A DNA stretch of 64,000 nt from Primulina eburnea (GCF_022965805.1 NC_133101.1:43933642-43997641); one strand, 5' to 3'. Counted from the stretch's first letter, positions 1-11,850 are shown. The notes: generated by a model from the letters alone, not told the origin. Numbers and translations: made by a program.

Positions 1-2
1 TT

Positions 3-1436
3 TTATCTGAGCCAGCTTTGTTCGCTCGGATTCGAGATGCACAGATGTCTGATCTCAAGACTCAGAGATTAGCTCGATTGGTTGGTGGAGATAGCAATTT
101 CCATTATCAGTCTAATGGTCTTCTGTGTTTGTCTAATCGGGTTGTAGTACCAGAGGATGATACTTTGAGGGAAGAGATCTTATCTCAGGCCCATCGAAGC
201 AAGTTGAGTGTTCATCCGGGAAGCAATAAGATGTATAAAGATTTGAGGACACGATTTTGGTGGAAAGGGATGAAGCGCAGCGTTTATCAGTTTGTTTCCA
301 AGTGTCTTGTTTGTCAGCAGGTTAAGGCAGAGCACCGTCGACCGGGAGGATTATTGTTGAACTTACCTATTCCCGAATGGAAGTGGGAGCATATCGCGAT
401 GGATTTCATTACTCACTTACCATTGTCTTCGAGGAATAGTGATGCTATTTGGGTAGTGGTGGATCGACTCACCAAGTCTGCTCATTTTCTGCCATATAAC
501 CGTGATTTCACTTTCGATCGTATGGCTCGATTGTACATTCAAGAGATTGTACGTTTGCATGGGGTGCCAGTTAGTATTGTCAGTGACAGAGATCCTCGTT
601 TTACCTCACGATTTTGGGGTAGTTTCCAGTCAGCATTGGGCACTTCACTAAGTTTGAGTACAGCTTATCATCCAGAGACCGACGGTCAGACGGAGAGGAC
701 TATCCGTACACTTGAGGATATGATGCGAGCTTGTGTGATGGATTTCGGAACCGCTTGGCAGGATCATTTGCCTTTGATTGAGTTCGCGTACAACAACAGC
801 TATCATCGTAGTATTGGTATGGCACCATTTGAGGCGTTGTATGGGCGACGTTGTCGTACTCCATTATTTTGGGATGAAGTTGGGGAACGACATGTTGAGG
901 GACCGGAGTTAGTCCAGCAGGCTTTTGATAAGGTTGCAGTAATCAAGAAGCGGATTAAGATCGCTCAGGATCGACAGGCTAGTTATGCGAACACCAAGCG
1001 GCGACCTCTTTATTTTCAGCCAGGTGAGAAAGTGTTTCTCCGAGTTTCGCCTTTTCGCAGGATTTTGAGATTTGGTCTCAAGGGTAAGCTGTCTCCGAGA
1101 TTTATTGGTCCATTTGAAATATTAGAAAGCGTGGGAGATTTGGCTTACAGACTTGCATTGCCGCCGTACCTATCAAGTATTCACGATGTGTTCCACGTAT
1201 CTTTGTTGAGACGATACGTAGCAGATGAGTCTCACATTTTGCATCCCTCTGAAGTTCAACTAAATTCAGATTTGTCTTACGTGGAACGACCAGTGCGGAT
1301 CCTTGATCGCAAAGACAAGGTGTTGCGGAATAAGATCATTCCTCTTGTCTTAGTTCAGTGGCAGCACAGAGGCACTGAAGAAGCCACTTGGGAGCTAGAG
1401 AGTCGTATGCGTTCGGAGCATCCAGAGCTCTTTTGA
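3..1436 (+). CDS. Pol C-terminal part: integrase with chromodomain-like tail (partial)
   Basis: Open from the window edge to a TGA at 1434-1436 with no internal stop; the true start lies upstream. Numbering from the codon at 18: zinc-binding H59/H66/C96/C99 (HHCC), then an integrase core with D129, D190 and E226, the last two 35 residues apart as in D,D35E integrases. A GPF module follows near 358 and a C-terminal block with ILDRKDKVLRNK and EEATWE, typical of the chromodomain-like ends of Tekay/Del chromoviruses, which in the family direct integration towards marked chromatin. This piece looks intact. It acts on element cDNA in the nucleus. Confidence 0.9.
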   Translation, partial: LSEPALFARIRDAQMSDLKTQRLARLVGGDSNFHYQSNGLLCLSNRVVVPEDDTLREEILSQAHRSKLSVHPGSNKMYKDLRTRFWWKGMKRSVYQFVSKCLVCQQVKAEHRRPGGLLLNLPIPEWKWEHIAMDFITHLPLSSRNSDAIWVVVDRLTKSAHFLPYNRDFTFDRMARLYIQEIVRLHGVPVSIVSDRDPRFTSRFWGSFQSALGTSLSLSTAYHPETDGQTERTIRTLEDMMRACVMDFGTAWQDHLPLIEFAYNNSYHRSIGMAPFEALYGRRCRTPLFWDEVGERHVEGPELVQQAFDKVAVIKKRIKIAQDRQASYANTKRRPLYFQPGEKVFLRVSPFRRILRFGLKGKLSPRFIGPFEILESVGDLAYRLALPPYLSSIHDVFHVSLLRRYVADESHILHPSEVQLNSDLSYVERPVRILDRKDKVLRNKIIPLVLVQWQHRGTEEATWELESRMRSEHPELF

Positions 1437-1576
1437 GTTATGCTTTGTATATGTTTGTGTTTTCAGTTGTAATCCAAATATCAGTTGTATTCAACAACAA
1501 TTGAGATGTAATAACGATGTTGTTATTTCAGTTTTTGTTCATCCTATAAACTTGATTTCGAGGACGAAATCTTTTT
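1437..1576 (+). other. G1 3' untranslated spacer
   Basis: Non-coding 140 bp between the pol stop and the polypurine tract. It ends with a CGAGGACGAAAT block that recurs, on the matching strand, beside the tract of G4 and in diverged form in G2 and G3. No reading frame of interest. Confidence 0.7.
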
Positions 1577-1589
1577 AAGGGGGGGAGAA
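1577..1589 (+). other. Polypurine tract of G1
   Basis: Thirteen purines (AAGGGGGGGAGAA) directly before the TG of the 3' LTR. In LTR retrotransposons this RNase H-resistant run primes plus-strand DNA synthesis. Confidence 0.9.
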
Positions 1590-1710
1590 TGTAGTAGCCC
1601 GAATTCCAAATTGGGTAATTAATGGATTAATGGTGATTAAGAAGGTTTAATGTGTAATTTTGACCGTGGTCATGATCGGACGGACCGAAGATGGTTCGGT
1701 AGCACCGAAG

Positions 1711-1900
1711 AGTTCGGACGATCCGAAGTGGGTTCGGTGGATCCGATCATGAGGTGTCAAGAGTTGATCGACACGTCAGTTTACATGCAAGTTCGGATGA
1801 TCCGAAGTTTAGGTTCGGTGGATCCGATCATGAGGTGTCAAGAGCCGATGGACACGTAGGAGTTCGGACGTTCCGAAGTGGGTTCGGTGGATCCGAACAT
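1711..1900 (+). repeat. Palindromic tandem array in U3 of G1
   Basis: Two and a half tandem units starting at 1711, 1790 and 1861 (79, 71 and a partial 40 bp). Each opens with a hairpin of the form TTCGGA-N3-TCCGAA followed by GGTTCGGTGGATCCGA. Additional half sites lie at 1680-1710. The array ends four bases before the TATA box, where an upstream regulatory region would lie. Confidence 0.85.
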
Positions 1901-1904
1901 AGCC

Positions 1905-1913
1905 TATAAATAG
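1905..1913 (+). promoter_or_regulatory. TATA box of G1 LTR
   Basis: TATAAATAG inside the LTR, just after the palindromic array and in a GC-rich context. Position and sequence fit a Pol II core promoter that starts the genomic transcript; the start site itself is inferred. Confidence 0.7.
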
Positions 1914-2374
1914 TGCTCGGATTTCCTCATTTGGCATTGTCAATTCTTGAAGTTGTGTCTCATTTTGAGAGGTTTGGAAGGTTTCTAGGGTTAGTTTGTC
2001 GGTCGAGCGTTAGCCAAGAGCTGCCAGGATTAGTAGCGTAGCGACGCCTGAGTTACGAGGCAATCGACATCAAAGGGCTGTCGACGGACGAAGGTAAACC
2101 CTAAACCTTTGGTAGTACTGGTTTTGCTAGTCTAGCATGGTAGTATTGTTCATTGGGTATGCTTTTGATGCATAGGCTTGTTCTAGACCTGATTAGCGGT
2201 GTTGCGTAAGGCTAGGCTTGCTGAGATAGAGGTACGAAAGTACTATCCGAGATATCCTGGTCGAGTATACATCCTTATATGTGTTGCATGATTATGTGGT
2301 GCATTGATATATGTCATATGATGCATGCTATTATGTCACGTTTTATGATGCATGTTGCATTTCATGTTGAGCCG

Positions 2375-2424
2375 TATCTCCTTCGAGATAGCCTTTACTG
2401 TTGAGCTGTATCTCTTTCGAGATA
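2375..2424 (+). repeat. Two-unit hairpin repeat in G1 LTR
   Basis: TATCTC-CTTC-GAGATA at 2375-2390 and TATCTC-TTTC-GAGATA at 2409-2424, 34 bp apart, each able to fold as a 6-bp stem with a four-base loop. They lie in the transcribed part of the LTR. Function unknown. Confidence 0.6.
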
Positions 2425-3033
2425 AGCTATATCTTGTGGGGCCGCTCAGCCCTGTCTTGTCTTGTGGACGCATGGACACCGAGAGTACACAGTGGCCGAC
2501 GGGTCCGGAGGGCTTCGGTGATCCGGGACATTTTAGGTCCACGTCTGTTCTTGTAGTGGATGCAGTGACCCAGAGGAGTACCGCGCGGCACTATCCACTT
2601 GGCGCCTCTAGACTGAGCATTTTGAGATCCTTTGTTACTCCTGTTTCTTGACTACCCTGGTATCATATCATAGCATGTGCATTTCATATAGGTTTGTATA
2701 CTCATGCTTTTGTACTGGGCGTTCTTATCGCTCACGTCCTCGGTTTTGTTTATCTTGGACACCCCATTCCCACGGGGCAGGCCTCAGGTTGGACAGCTCA
2801 GGAGGAGGAGGAGGAGGACGTTGAGTAGATGGTTGGTTTAGTTCTTCGATATCTTTTTGATTCGATATGGTTGTACCGTATATTTGATTATATTTTGAGT
2901 TGTTCTGATTTCGATTGGGTTGTATAACTATTGTCGTTAGCCTTATTTCCGCTGTTATCTCTGATTATTATTAATTAAGTTAATTGCATGCTTAGTTCTT
3001 CATTAGTAGGTGATTCTGGAACGGGTCACTACA

Positions 3034-4783
3034 GAAGTTCTTGAGGAGAAGTGAAAATCTGAACAACAGTTGAACTGGAAGGCTCGTCGGTTTGTTTATC
3101 AACTGATATTGTAGTTGGTTCTTCAGTTGGTTGATCAACTAATACTGTAGTTTGCTCTTCAGTTTGCACTTCTTCAACTGGTTCCTTGTGAAACTCAGCC
3201 AGTTCAGTTTCATCTAGAACGGCTTGTTCAGTCGTGGGAACTGACTGAACTGGTTCTTCAGTTTAATGCAAAATAGCCTCTGAGGCTGGTTGTTCAGTTA
3301 AGCTCGGTTTTTCAACTGCTTCTGTAGTTAGAATATTCAGCTGGATATCAGTGGCGACTGATTGTATAACTTCGTCGATATTTACCAGTGATAACTTAGC
3401 ATCAGTGTAGAGCTGAAGATCTACAGTAGAAGATTCAGGAACTGAAGTTGATGGTTGACAATCCTTTGAGGAAGGAGCAGTTGCTGGCTCAGTTGATTCA
3501 GTAACTGGTTCTTGGGATGGCTCTGGGTGTTGAACTGATTGTTCAGCTTGCTCTTCAGATGAAGGACTTTGAGCATTTGTTGGAATAATCAACTCTTTAT
3601 CCATTTCCAAACTTTTGATCTTCATCTGTGGTGATCGTAGATCTGTGTCCAGCTGATTATGAACTGCTCTGTCATTGAAAGCGGTTGGATTGGTTGGATC
3701 ATAATTTTGGCGGAGCTGAGCAATTAGTTGTGTGAGTTTCTTGACACGCACCAGATAGAAGAAGTATGCCTTCCTTTCCAGTACTTGAACAATCGAGGCA
3801 GCTTTTACTACCTTCAAGACTACAGTTTCCAAAGAAATTAATTTCTTCAAAACTGCTTTCTTCTGCAATCTCTTCGCAAAAACTTCGGTTCTAAATCTGA
3901 CCCATTCATTGTAAGTCTTGAGATTTGATTCAGAAAACTCATTGCCCTCTTTCCACATCAGGTCGATATGAGTTTGAATTGAGTTTGTCGGCAGTTCTTC
4001 AATCATCTTGTCCTTTCCTTTCGAGCCAGCTAGGATATGAGATATACTCAGTCCTGATTCGTTTGCATCCACTGTCCCCCTTAAGAATACTCCTTTTGGT
4101 CTGGCAAATGGTAGAGTAGTTGGAGCAGTGATGTTGATCAATGGAGCTTTGACTCCTGCTGGTTTTTTCTTATCACGAGATTTCTGATTATCTTCTTAGA
4201 TGGATCAGTTGGAGGTGGTGACTGACCTTCAGTTGAAAACTCGACTGGAACTAACCTCAAAGGTATGGCGCTGATAGGCTATTCAGCTCCAGTCAGTTTC
4301 AATCTTTCAGTTAAGATTGTTTCCAGAACAGCTGCTGGTTTGGTTTTGAGAATTCTTGGCTTCTTCGTGATTTTTGGAGATGGAGTTCTCTCTGAATCAG
4401 TCTCACTGACAATCACTTTCCTTTTGATTGTCTTTTTCTGAGCTAACTTCTTGACTGATTTGGGAGCTTTCTGCATCCCAATCTCATTCTTCATTTTAAT
4501 GAACTGCTCAGATAGCATTGAAAATTTTAATTTGGATGAATTCTCAGAAGAGTCACCCACCAAACCATTGTTCGTCAACAAGCAACTGAGTGATACAGAA
4601 AATACCTTGGACTGTTTGGAGGATTGATTCATGTTCTTGAGGATAGAAAAGATGATGGCTGACCATTTCAGTCTTCGTCCAACCATGATAGCAGTAATCA
4701 CTTGGAACTTTTCCAAGGTGAGAGCATCACATGAGCCTGCTTTTGGCGAGTAGTCCCTTGGCCACAATGTCAGCCAGTAACTG
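3034..4783 (-). pseudogene. env-like extra reading frame of a SIRE-type copia element (copy A)
   Basis: Reads leftwards from 4783. Frames at 4767-4279 and 4141-3263 carry most of it, separated by frame changes and stops. The product is hydrophilic: an N-terminal globular part (LADIVAKGLL, ALTLEKFQVITAIM), a basic Lys-rich stretch, then a long Ser/Thr/Glu/Pro/Gln-rich tail. It matches 21253-23002 almost base for base. In M1 the frame lies directly upstream of the 3' polypurine tract and LTR, the place of the additional env-like ORF of SIRE/Maximus elements. No convincing membrane segment is visible, so env-like is positional only. Cut on the left by G1 and on the right by a plus-strand LTR. 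Confidence 0.6.
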
Positions 4784-5418
4784 TGTTGGAAAATTAATTT
4801 CGATTGTTTGACAAAATAAAGATTAATTAATTGGACTAACTGATCATACTTAAATAAACTGACAGTTGCCTAACTGAATATTAATGCGCAGTTTATCTAA
4901 GGAAAATGTAACCATCCGAACTGAACTTACGAAGACAACTGACTGATCAGTTGACATATTTAGTTGTGAGATTACCTGCGAATCAGCTGATCATTCAGCT
5001 GTACACGTCATCAGTTGAAAATGACATTCAACCGACAACAATACAAAGCAGATTGCAACTCGTAGTGGAACGCCACATTTCAGTTTACAATGTATGATTG
5101 TCAGAAGAAGATTGATGTGGTAATCAACGGAATGTTACCGTTGAAGAATGCCTATAAATATGTGAGAAGAGAAGTTGAGAAACAACTCCTTAACAATCGA
5201 TCTTATCTATTCTCTTAAGCTTGCTGTTACTCTGCTGGATTCATAGCTCTTACTCAAGAATCAAAAAGCTCACACTTGTTAGATTTATTTGTAGCATTTG
5301 AGGCTGCTTTTCGAGCATATAAACACAAATCATTTTATTGTTTATTCGATCTTTAACTAGATCAGTTGTGCTAAGTTCAGTCGAAGAACTGTGAAATATT
5401 TAGTAAATTATGAGTTTC
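4784..5418 (+). repeat. SIRE-type LTR, copy A, 5' segment (split by G2)
   Basis: Starts TGTTGGAAAATTAATTTCG, as does the uninterrupted copy at 23003. It is interrupted after GTTTC (5414-5418) by G2 and resumes at 14343-14347 with the duplicated GTTTC, ending CTAACA at 14691. The rejoined LTR is about 980 bp, like copy B. Confidence 0.9.
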
Positions 5419-7353
5419 TGTGGGGGCCCGTGCTCCTGATTAACGTTTAATTACCAAACAAACAGGATTTATTAATGTAAACATCGAAAGCGATTAAAAT
5501 TTTCTTTTTGGGCCAATAGAAATTTTGGCATGACCTCCCCGTAAGTAGGACATCCCAAAAATTTCCAAGCAACACAAACAACATTTATATACTCGAAATA
5601 AAGTCATAACAGCAATTCACAAACCTATAGCGCACTGGCTAAAACTAATACATACATAGCCGACAAGGCTAAATCACACAACTAGCTATCCAAAACATCA
5701 TAAAATAACAGTACAGCTACCCAGGGCTTTCCCTGGCAAAAGTATGACTCAATGACGTAATATCTGGGAACTCGCAACAACAATCCAACTACTGGGCACC
5801 GCTACCTGACGCTCCACCAGACGCGTCAAATCCTCCTGGATAATCTGCTATGGCATCAAAAACAACCACATCATAAACAGAAAATATGGGTCAGGCCCCA
5901 GTACGACGAACCAGTAAAATTATGACAAATATAACTGACGTGAAATCAAATCAAGTAAAATGCAATGCAATGCGTGTCGGTAACAATGAAATAACGGATA
6001 CCAAAACGAAGTCCAATAAAACGCATCAGCAACAGGAACAATGGCCACCCGTGCCAGGAATGCAGCAACGTAATATCATGCCGCCGCTCATCCATGCAAG
6101 TAGCATCGAGGGTCCGGTAGCGACCCGGTCAGCCCTCGAGCAGTCATCAGGAGAGTGCTAATCCTATCACTCGTTTCATCGATAAGATGTAAGGAGTGAT
6201 CTATCCTATCACTCGCTCCATAGATGACGCAACATCTCAACAGATCAGCAATGATAGCAATCAACGGAGTCAAGGCTCGAAATGCTATGTATCAACTCAA
6301 ATAAATACATGAATGCAATCACGTATTCACAGAGGCACATTAAGCACTCCACAACTCATTACAAAGTACTTAACGTCATTTCACATCACTATAGACGTCA
6401 TAATAAAACAGTTCATACGTACCGCAACTGCCTTAATTTACCACAAAATATCTTAAATATTTTCTGAAAACTCCAATCCTGTGGCAAATAATACATTTCA
6501 TATCAAGTTTCATTTAATTTTCCAATATTCACTAATTAAGCCTAAAATTCTAGAAATCCATAATTTAGGCTTTAATATTTCTAAAACTCATCGTAAAGTC
6601 AAATATAGTGATTTATTTAACTTAAATCTCTCAATACTGGACAACTTGAAATTTCGAAAATTCGATCATATCGAATCTGAAATTTTTCGATATTTACTAG
6701 GAATTTCCATAATGTTCATTTTTTTTATTTCTAATGCAATAAACACATCCCAATAACGATTTAACATTTCACAAATCATAAATTGCCAAATTAATAGGCT
6801 AAATTCGAAATATTATCTAAATAAATTAGCTTAATACCTCCAATCGGCTCCGATATAGCACCTACAATCAATAATCCAATTGAATTAAAATTCTCAAAAT
6901 TCGAAAATTCTCAAAAATTAATTAAAATGCTCAAAAATTCGAAACCCTAAAATCTAAATTTTTTACCTCAAACACTTCAAATTCGGAGTACAACTATAAA
7001 ATCAGTTGTCCAAGCTCGGAATAACACGAAATCGAGGCGAAGAACAAAATTCGAACGAGCCCAGGTTCACGGGTTCGAACGGGATCACGATAAAACCTTG
7101 CAAAATGGGTATCACTGGATAGCTCTCGTCACGGGCTTTCCGAATATATATTTACTGTAATTTTTCGACGACCGGAGCGGCTAAAATCGAAGGATGAAAT
7201 TTCGAAATATGTTGAAGAAAGAAATAAGGTTCGGCGATGCAGTAAACGGGGAAAGAGAAAGAGTTTCTGATTCTTTCTTTTTTTTAATTATTATTATTAT
7301 TATACTTATTTACTTAAGACAAATGGGCTGGGCTTGGAAACTGGGCTCTTACA
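5419..7353 (-). repeat. 3' LTR of G2
   Basis: 1935 bp, bounded by TGTGGGG and TCTTACA. It resembles the 5' LTR throughout, with scattered substitutions and small indels, including a much shorter TTA run (about 7285-7303). In contrast to G1, G4 and G6 it has no obvious GC-rich palindrome array. Small frames inside (5886-6161, 6282-6756) are LTR sequence, not genes. Confidence 0.92.
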
Positions 7354-7368
7354 TTCTCCCCTACTAAT
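7354..7368 (-). other. Polypurine tract of G2
   Basis: On the minus strand TAGTAGGGGAGAA directly precedes the TGTAAGAGCC start of the 3' LTR, with the AGGACGAAAT block further upstream as in G1. Confidence 0.85.
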
Positions 7369-7430
7369 AAAAGATTTCGTCCTAGAAATCTGGCACACAC
7401 AACATTTATACAAAAGTGGTTTATAAATAT

Positions 7431-9059
7431 TTACCACTGATAGTACATAGGGAAATCAGAAAACATGGAATAAATTATTACATTTTCAAACAAATGAGGC
7501 CAATCCTGAAGCATCTTAGCCTCTAATTCCCATGTAGCTTCTTCTCTCCCATGTCTACTCCATTGCACCATAACCAGTTGTATCGTCTTATTCCTAAGTT
7601 TGTTTTCTTTACGATCAAGAATTTGCACTGGATGCTCAACATAGCTAAGGGAACTATCCAACTCCACCTCATCAGTGCTCAAGTCATGAGAAGGATACGG
7701 ATCGTACTTCCGCAGCATAGATACATGAAACACATCATGTATCGCAGACAAATTCTGCGGCAAGTCTAAACGATAAGCCAACGTGCCAATCCTCTCAACA
7801 ATCGCATATGGACCAATATAACGCGGAGCTAGCTTCCCTTTGCGCCCAAATCTCATAGTACCACGAAACGGTGATACTTTCAAGAAAACTTGGTCGCCAA
7901 CCTGAAATTCTAAAGGCCTACGCTTTTTATTAGCATAGCTGGCTTGACGATCCTGAGCTGCTTTCATTCTTTTCCTGATCATTTGAACCTTTTCTTTCAT
8001 TTCTTGTATAAATTCTGGTACTGACATCTGTCTTTCTCCTACATCTTCCCAGCATATCGGAGATCTACACTTTCTACCGTACAAGGCTTCAAATGGTGCC
8101 ATTCCATTGGTTGCTTGGAAGCTGTTATTGTAAGAGAATTAAACAAGTGACAATGATTCCTGCCAACAACCACTAAAATCCATCACGACTGCTCGCAACA
8201 TATCCTCGAGTGTCTGAATGGTCCTTTCTGATTGACTATCTGTCTGTGGGTGATATGCAGTACTCATCGCCAACTTTGAACCCAATGCTGATTGCAAACT
8301 ACCCCAAAACTTTTAAGCAAACCTGGGATCACGATCCGATACTATGGTTACAGGCACACCATGCAATCTCACTATATGATCAATGTACATTTTTGCCATT
8401 TTCTTATAAGTACAAGTACGATCATAAGGAATAAAATGGGCTGATTTAGACAATCTATCCATAATCACCCAAATCGCATCATAGCCACGATTAGAACGAG
8501 GTAGGTGTGTCACAAAATCCATAGCAATGTGCTCCCAATTCCACTGTGGCACTTCAAGACTATGTAACATACCACCAAGTCTCATTCTCTCAGCTTTAAC
8601 CTGTTGGCACGTCAAACATCTAGCCACAAAGTCATAAATCTCTTTCTTCATACCTTCCCACCAATAATGAGATTTCAAAGTATGATACATCTTTCTTATT
8701 CCAGGATGAACATTGTGTCGACTACAATGAGCTTCTCGAAGTATAGCTTCTTTTAAGTCTATCAAATTCGGAACCACAAGTCTACCATTATAGCGCAGAC
8801 ATCCATTTGAAGCAACACTGAACTTGTCTTATTGACCTGTCTGAGTCAATTTTTTCAATCTATGAACATGCGGATCAGTTCTTTGTGCTGCTTTGATTTT
8901 AGAAACAATATGTGGTTCAACTTGAATAGATGAAACTATAAAGTAGTCGCCCCTAGATTGGTAAGTACATCCTAAAGTTCCCAAATGCTCATGAACTTTT
9001 GAAATAGTCAAAGATGTCAACATTTTAGGCTGAACCTTTCTTCTCTTTAGTTGCTGCAA
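7431..9059 (-). pseudogene. G2 integrase and chromodomain-like tail, broken
   Basis: Continues the polyprotein after RNase H. Pieces at 9059-8829, 8777-8313 and 8102-7431 carry the post-RNase H linker, the HHCC zinc site (CLTCQQVKAE), integrase motifs with both aspartates (AMDFVTHLP, IVSDRDPRF) and the GPY module with an ILDRKENKLRNK tail. In-frame stops follow TQTGQ near 8829 and DPRFA near 8313, and a third sits shortly before MAPFEALYG near 8138. A frame change near 9050, where the ADALSRK-like motif is corrupted, separates it from RNase H. No complete integrase could be made. Confidence 0.88.
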
Positions 9060-11850
9060 CTTGATTCATTCGCCCTGGCTGGTACTGAATCTCACAATCA
9101 AAGTCCTTAAGCAATTCCAACCATCGACGCTGTCTCATATTCAAGTCAGACTGTGTGAAAAGATACTTCAGACTCTTGTGATCAGAATAAATCACAAATT
9201 GTTCTCCGTACAGATAATGATGCCACATTTTCAATGCAAACACAATGGCAGCTAACTCCAAATCATGAACTGGATATCGAGTCTCATGTGGCTTCAACTG
9301 AAGAGATGCATATGCAATCACTCGCCCATTTTTCATCAAAACACAACCCAGTCCATTTAGAGAAGCATCTGTACAGACAACAAATCCACCTGAGCCTGAA
9401 GGCAAAGATAGCACCGGAGATGTGGTCAATTTTTCTTTCAAAGTCCGAAAACTAGACTCACATTCTGCAGTCCATACAAAACGTCGATCTTTCTGTGTCA
9501 ACTGGGTCATAGGCCTAGCTATTCTAGAAAATCCTTCAATGAAACGCCTATAGTACCCAGCTAATCCCAAAAAGCTTCGAATCTCAGACACATTGGTTGG
9601 TTTAGGCCAATTGATAACAACTTCAACTTTACTAGGATCAACAGATACTACTTGTGCAGATATAACATGGCCTAAAAATAAAACTCTGTCCAACCAGAAC
9701 TCACACTTAGAAAATTTGGCATACAACTGCGCTTCTCTAAGTGATTGGAGAACTAATTTCAAATGTTTTTCGTGCTCTTTCTTTGACTTGGAATAAATCA
9801 AGATATCATCAATAAAAACGATAACGAATTTATCTATGAATTCCCGGAATACACGATTCATTAAAACCATAAACACAGCTGGAGCATTAGTCAAACCAAA
9901 CGGCATGACTAGGAATTCATAGTGTCCATAACTTGTTCGAAACGCTGTCTTAGGAACATCTTCCTCTCGGACTCTGAGCTGATGATAGCCGGAACGAAGA
10001 TCAATCTTGGAATACACAGAAGTACCCTGCAGCTGATCAAACAAGTCATCAATATGCGGCAGAGGGTACTTATTCTTCACAGTAGCCCGGTTCAACTGCC
10101 GATAATCGACACACATTCTCATCGTTCCGTCTTTCTTCTTTACAAACAATACTGGAGCTCCCCAAGTTGACATACTTGGTCTGATATAGCCTTTCTCCAG
10201 TAAATCCTGAAGCTGTTCTTTGAGTTCTTTCAACTCTGTCGGAGCTAAATGATATGGTGCTCTAGATATAGGATTTGTCCTTGGCATCAATTCAATGCTA
10301 AGATCTATTTCCCTTTGAGGCGGAAAACCCAGAATCTCATCAGGAAATATATCAGGAAAATCATTAACAATAGGAATATCAGAAACTTTCAATTGTTTTT
10401 CTTGTATCGCGTCGAGAGCATAAATCACGAATCCTTCATTACCTAACAACAACCTGAACATTTCCATTGCAGATACTAATGGAATTCGAGACTGTGAATC
10501 ATAACCATAAAAATTCCATTTGCTGCCATAATACGGTCTAAATCTGAAAATTCCATGGAAACAGTCCACAGTAGCTCGATAATTCGTCAATATATCCATA
10601 CCGAGGATACAATCGAAATCAGACTTGGCTAACTTGATTAGATTAGTTATCATAATATTATCCTCAAATCTAATCACACAATTTATGACTATCTCGCGAG
10701 ACATCAAGTATACACCGGCAGGAGTAGCCACAGACACAGTATCCAACAACAGAATAGTAGCAATCTCATGCTCATCAACAAATGCAGCAGATAAAAATGA
10801 ATGAGATGCTCCAGTGTCTATCAATATATGCGCAGGATAATCGAAAACATAGCAAATACCTGCAATCACTCCGCCTGGTGCATCCTGAGCCTGGTCCTGA
10901 GTCAATGCATGTACTCGAGCCTGCTGCGGCAATTGAAATTGCTGCTGAGGAGGACCTCTAGGTGGTGGATAACCGGACTGCTGAAATGACTGTGCAGGAG
11001 CATACGGCCTGAAAGCTGGTCCTCGGGGAACCTGTCCAGACTGTTGTGGCTGAAATTGCTGTCTTTGCGCATTGGGGCACACTTTCACAAAATGCCCAAC
11101 TTGACCACATATATAGCAAGACCCCTGAACTCCTACACACTGTGAAATAAAATGTCTTCCACCACAGCGGTCACAGTACACAGCATTCGAAGACCCAACA
11201 ACACTGCTCCCTCTAGTACTGCCTGAACTGGAGGAGCTGGATTGAGATTTCTTCTTAAATTGTTTTCCTCTTGCCCTGAATCGTTGTTGCTTCGGTTGCT
11301 GGGATGACTGTTGAGGCTGATAAGGAGATAAACCCGCTGGCATCGGCATATGACTTCCAGATCCTTGAGATGTAGATGCTGGAACTGGAACTGGCCGTGA
11401 TTCTCCTCTGAGCAGACTAGCCTCTATCTTCTTCGCCATTTCTACAGCTTGAACATATGTATTATGCGATCCAGTCATCACCAAAGTATGAATAGTCCCT
11501 GGTAGCCCATGCAAGAAACATGAAAGTTTGGAATGATCATTTCTTGCAACATGTGGCACATATGGCAAAAGAGCAGAAAATTGAGAAGTATATTCAACAA
11601 CCGTTTTATTTCCCTGCACCAATTGGTTGAACTCTTCTTCCTTGGCATAATAATAAGAAGGAGGTGCATATTCTTGGGTAAACTGAGTACGGAATACTTC
11701 CCAAGTAAAGATTTGTCCAGATGCTTTCAGTGCTTCCTCTGCAGCTTCCCACCAGAGTAGTGCTCGATCTTTTAACTGATAGATTGCCAGCTTCAGTCTG
11801 ACACTTTCGGTATATTCGAGCAAATTAAATAAATGGTTTATGCTTTTCAA
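9025..11850 (-). CDS. G2 gag (most), protease, reverse transcriptase and RNase H polyprotein
   Basis: A 941-codon open frame, unusually intact for this window. Residues 1-150: retrotransposon gag capsid region ([12 protein letters not shown]). 160-300: Ser/Gln/Pro-rich linker with zinc knuckle C245-C248-H253-C258. Aspartic protease with D345 in [10 protein letters not shown]. Reverse transcriptase from about 500 ([18 protein letters not shown]; catalytic FIDD near 685). RNase H motifs from about 820 ([18 protein letters not shown]). The first Met is not the natural start: gag begins at 12110 and is joined by a frame change near 11925. The polyprotein would be cut by its own protease and replicate element RNA in cytoplasmic particles. 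Confidence 0.9.
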   Translation of the reverse strand: MKSINHLFNLLEYTESVRLKLAIYQLKDRALLWWEAAEEALKASGQIFTWEVFRTQFTQEYAPPSYYYAKEEEFNQLVQGNKTVVEYTSQFSALLPYVPHVARNDHSKLSCFLHGLPGTIHTLVMTGSHNTYVQAVEMAKKIEASLLRGESRPVPVPASTSQGSGSHMPMPAGLSPYQPQQSSQQPKQQRFRARGKQFKKKSQSSSSSSGSTRGSSVVGSSNAVYCDRCGGRHFISQCVGVQGSCYICGQVGHFVKVCPNAQRQQFQPQQSGQVPRGPAFRPYAPAQSFQQSGYPPPRGPPQQQFQLPQQARVHALTQDQAQDAPGGVIAGICYVFDYPAHILIDTGASHSFLSAAFVDEHEIATILLLDTVSVATPAGVYLMSREIVINCVIRFEDNIMITNLIKLAKSDFDCILGMDILTNYRATVDCFHGIFRFRPYYGSKWNFYGYDSQSRIPLVSAMEMFRLLLGNEGFVIYALDAIQEKQLKVSDIPIVNDFPDIFPDEILGFPPQREIDLSIELMPRTNPISRAPYHLAPTELKELKEQLQDLLEKGYIRPSMSTWGAPVLFVKKKDGTMRMCVDYRQLNRATVKNKYPLPHIDDLFDQLQGTSVYSKIDLRSGYHQLRVREEDVPKTAFRTSYGHYEFLVMPFGLTNAPAVFMVLMNRVFREFIDKFVIVFIDDILIYSKSKKEHEKHLKLVLQSLREAQLYAKFSKCEFWLDRVLFLGHVISAQVVSVDPSKVEVVINWPKPTNVSEIRSFLGLAGYYRRFIEGFSRIARPMTQLTQKDRRFVWTAECESSFRTLKEKLTTSPVLSLPSGSGGFVVCTDASLNGLGCVLMKNGRVIAYASLQLKPHETRYPVHDLELAAIVFALKMWHHYLYGEQFVIYSDHKSLKYLFTQSDLNMRQRRWLELLKDFDCEIQYQPGRMNQVAATKEKKGSA

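Larger units (their letters stand above)
1..3033 (+). mobile_element. Ty3/gypsy chromovirus G1 (Tekay/Del-like), 3' part
   Basis: Right-hand part of a chromovirus whose 5' LTR, gag, protease and reverse transcriptase lie left of the window. Visible in order: integrase plus chromodomain-like tail, polypurine tract, 3' LTR. The LTR ends in the short inverted repeat TGTAGT...ACTACA. The flank GAAGT (3034-3038) corresponds to an uninterrupted site in copy B at 21253-21257, so G1 inserted into the SIRE composite after that composite was duplicated. Lineage is inferred from the motifs, not from a tree. Confidence 0.9.
1590..3033 (+). repeat. 3' LTR of G1
   Basis: Starts TGTAGTAGCCC after the polypurine tract and ends CACTACA, giving a 1444-bp LTR with terminal inverted bases. 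A TATA box at 1905 puts U3 in the first 315 bp, which is mostly palindromic repeats. Towards the 3' end a TACTGGGCGTTC...GCTCAC block (about 2716-2735) matches the TATACTGGG...CTCACCGG region of the G4 LTR. Short reading frames at 1650-1859 and 2336-2651 are not coding. Confidence 0.9.

Noticed and set aside
2336..2651. Reading frames in the G1 LTR
   Set aside because: No conserved motif, opposite-strand overlap and LTR context.
3263..4141. Possible host gene on the minus strand
   Set aside because: It has a second copy at 21482-22359 and lies beside a SIRE 3' LTR and polypurine tract, so it belongs to a retrotransposon.
5886..6756. Small frames in the G2 3' LTR, one also partly open at 12930-13136
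   Set aside because: Present in both LTRs only because the LTRs are copies; frames differ by indels and carry no motif.
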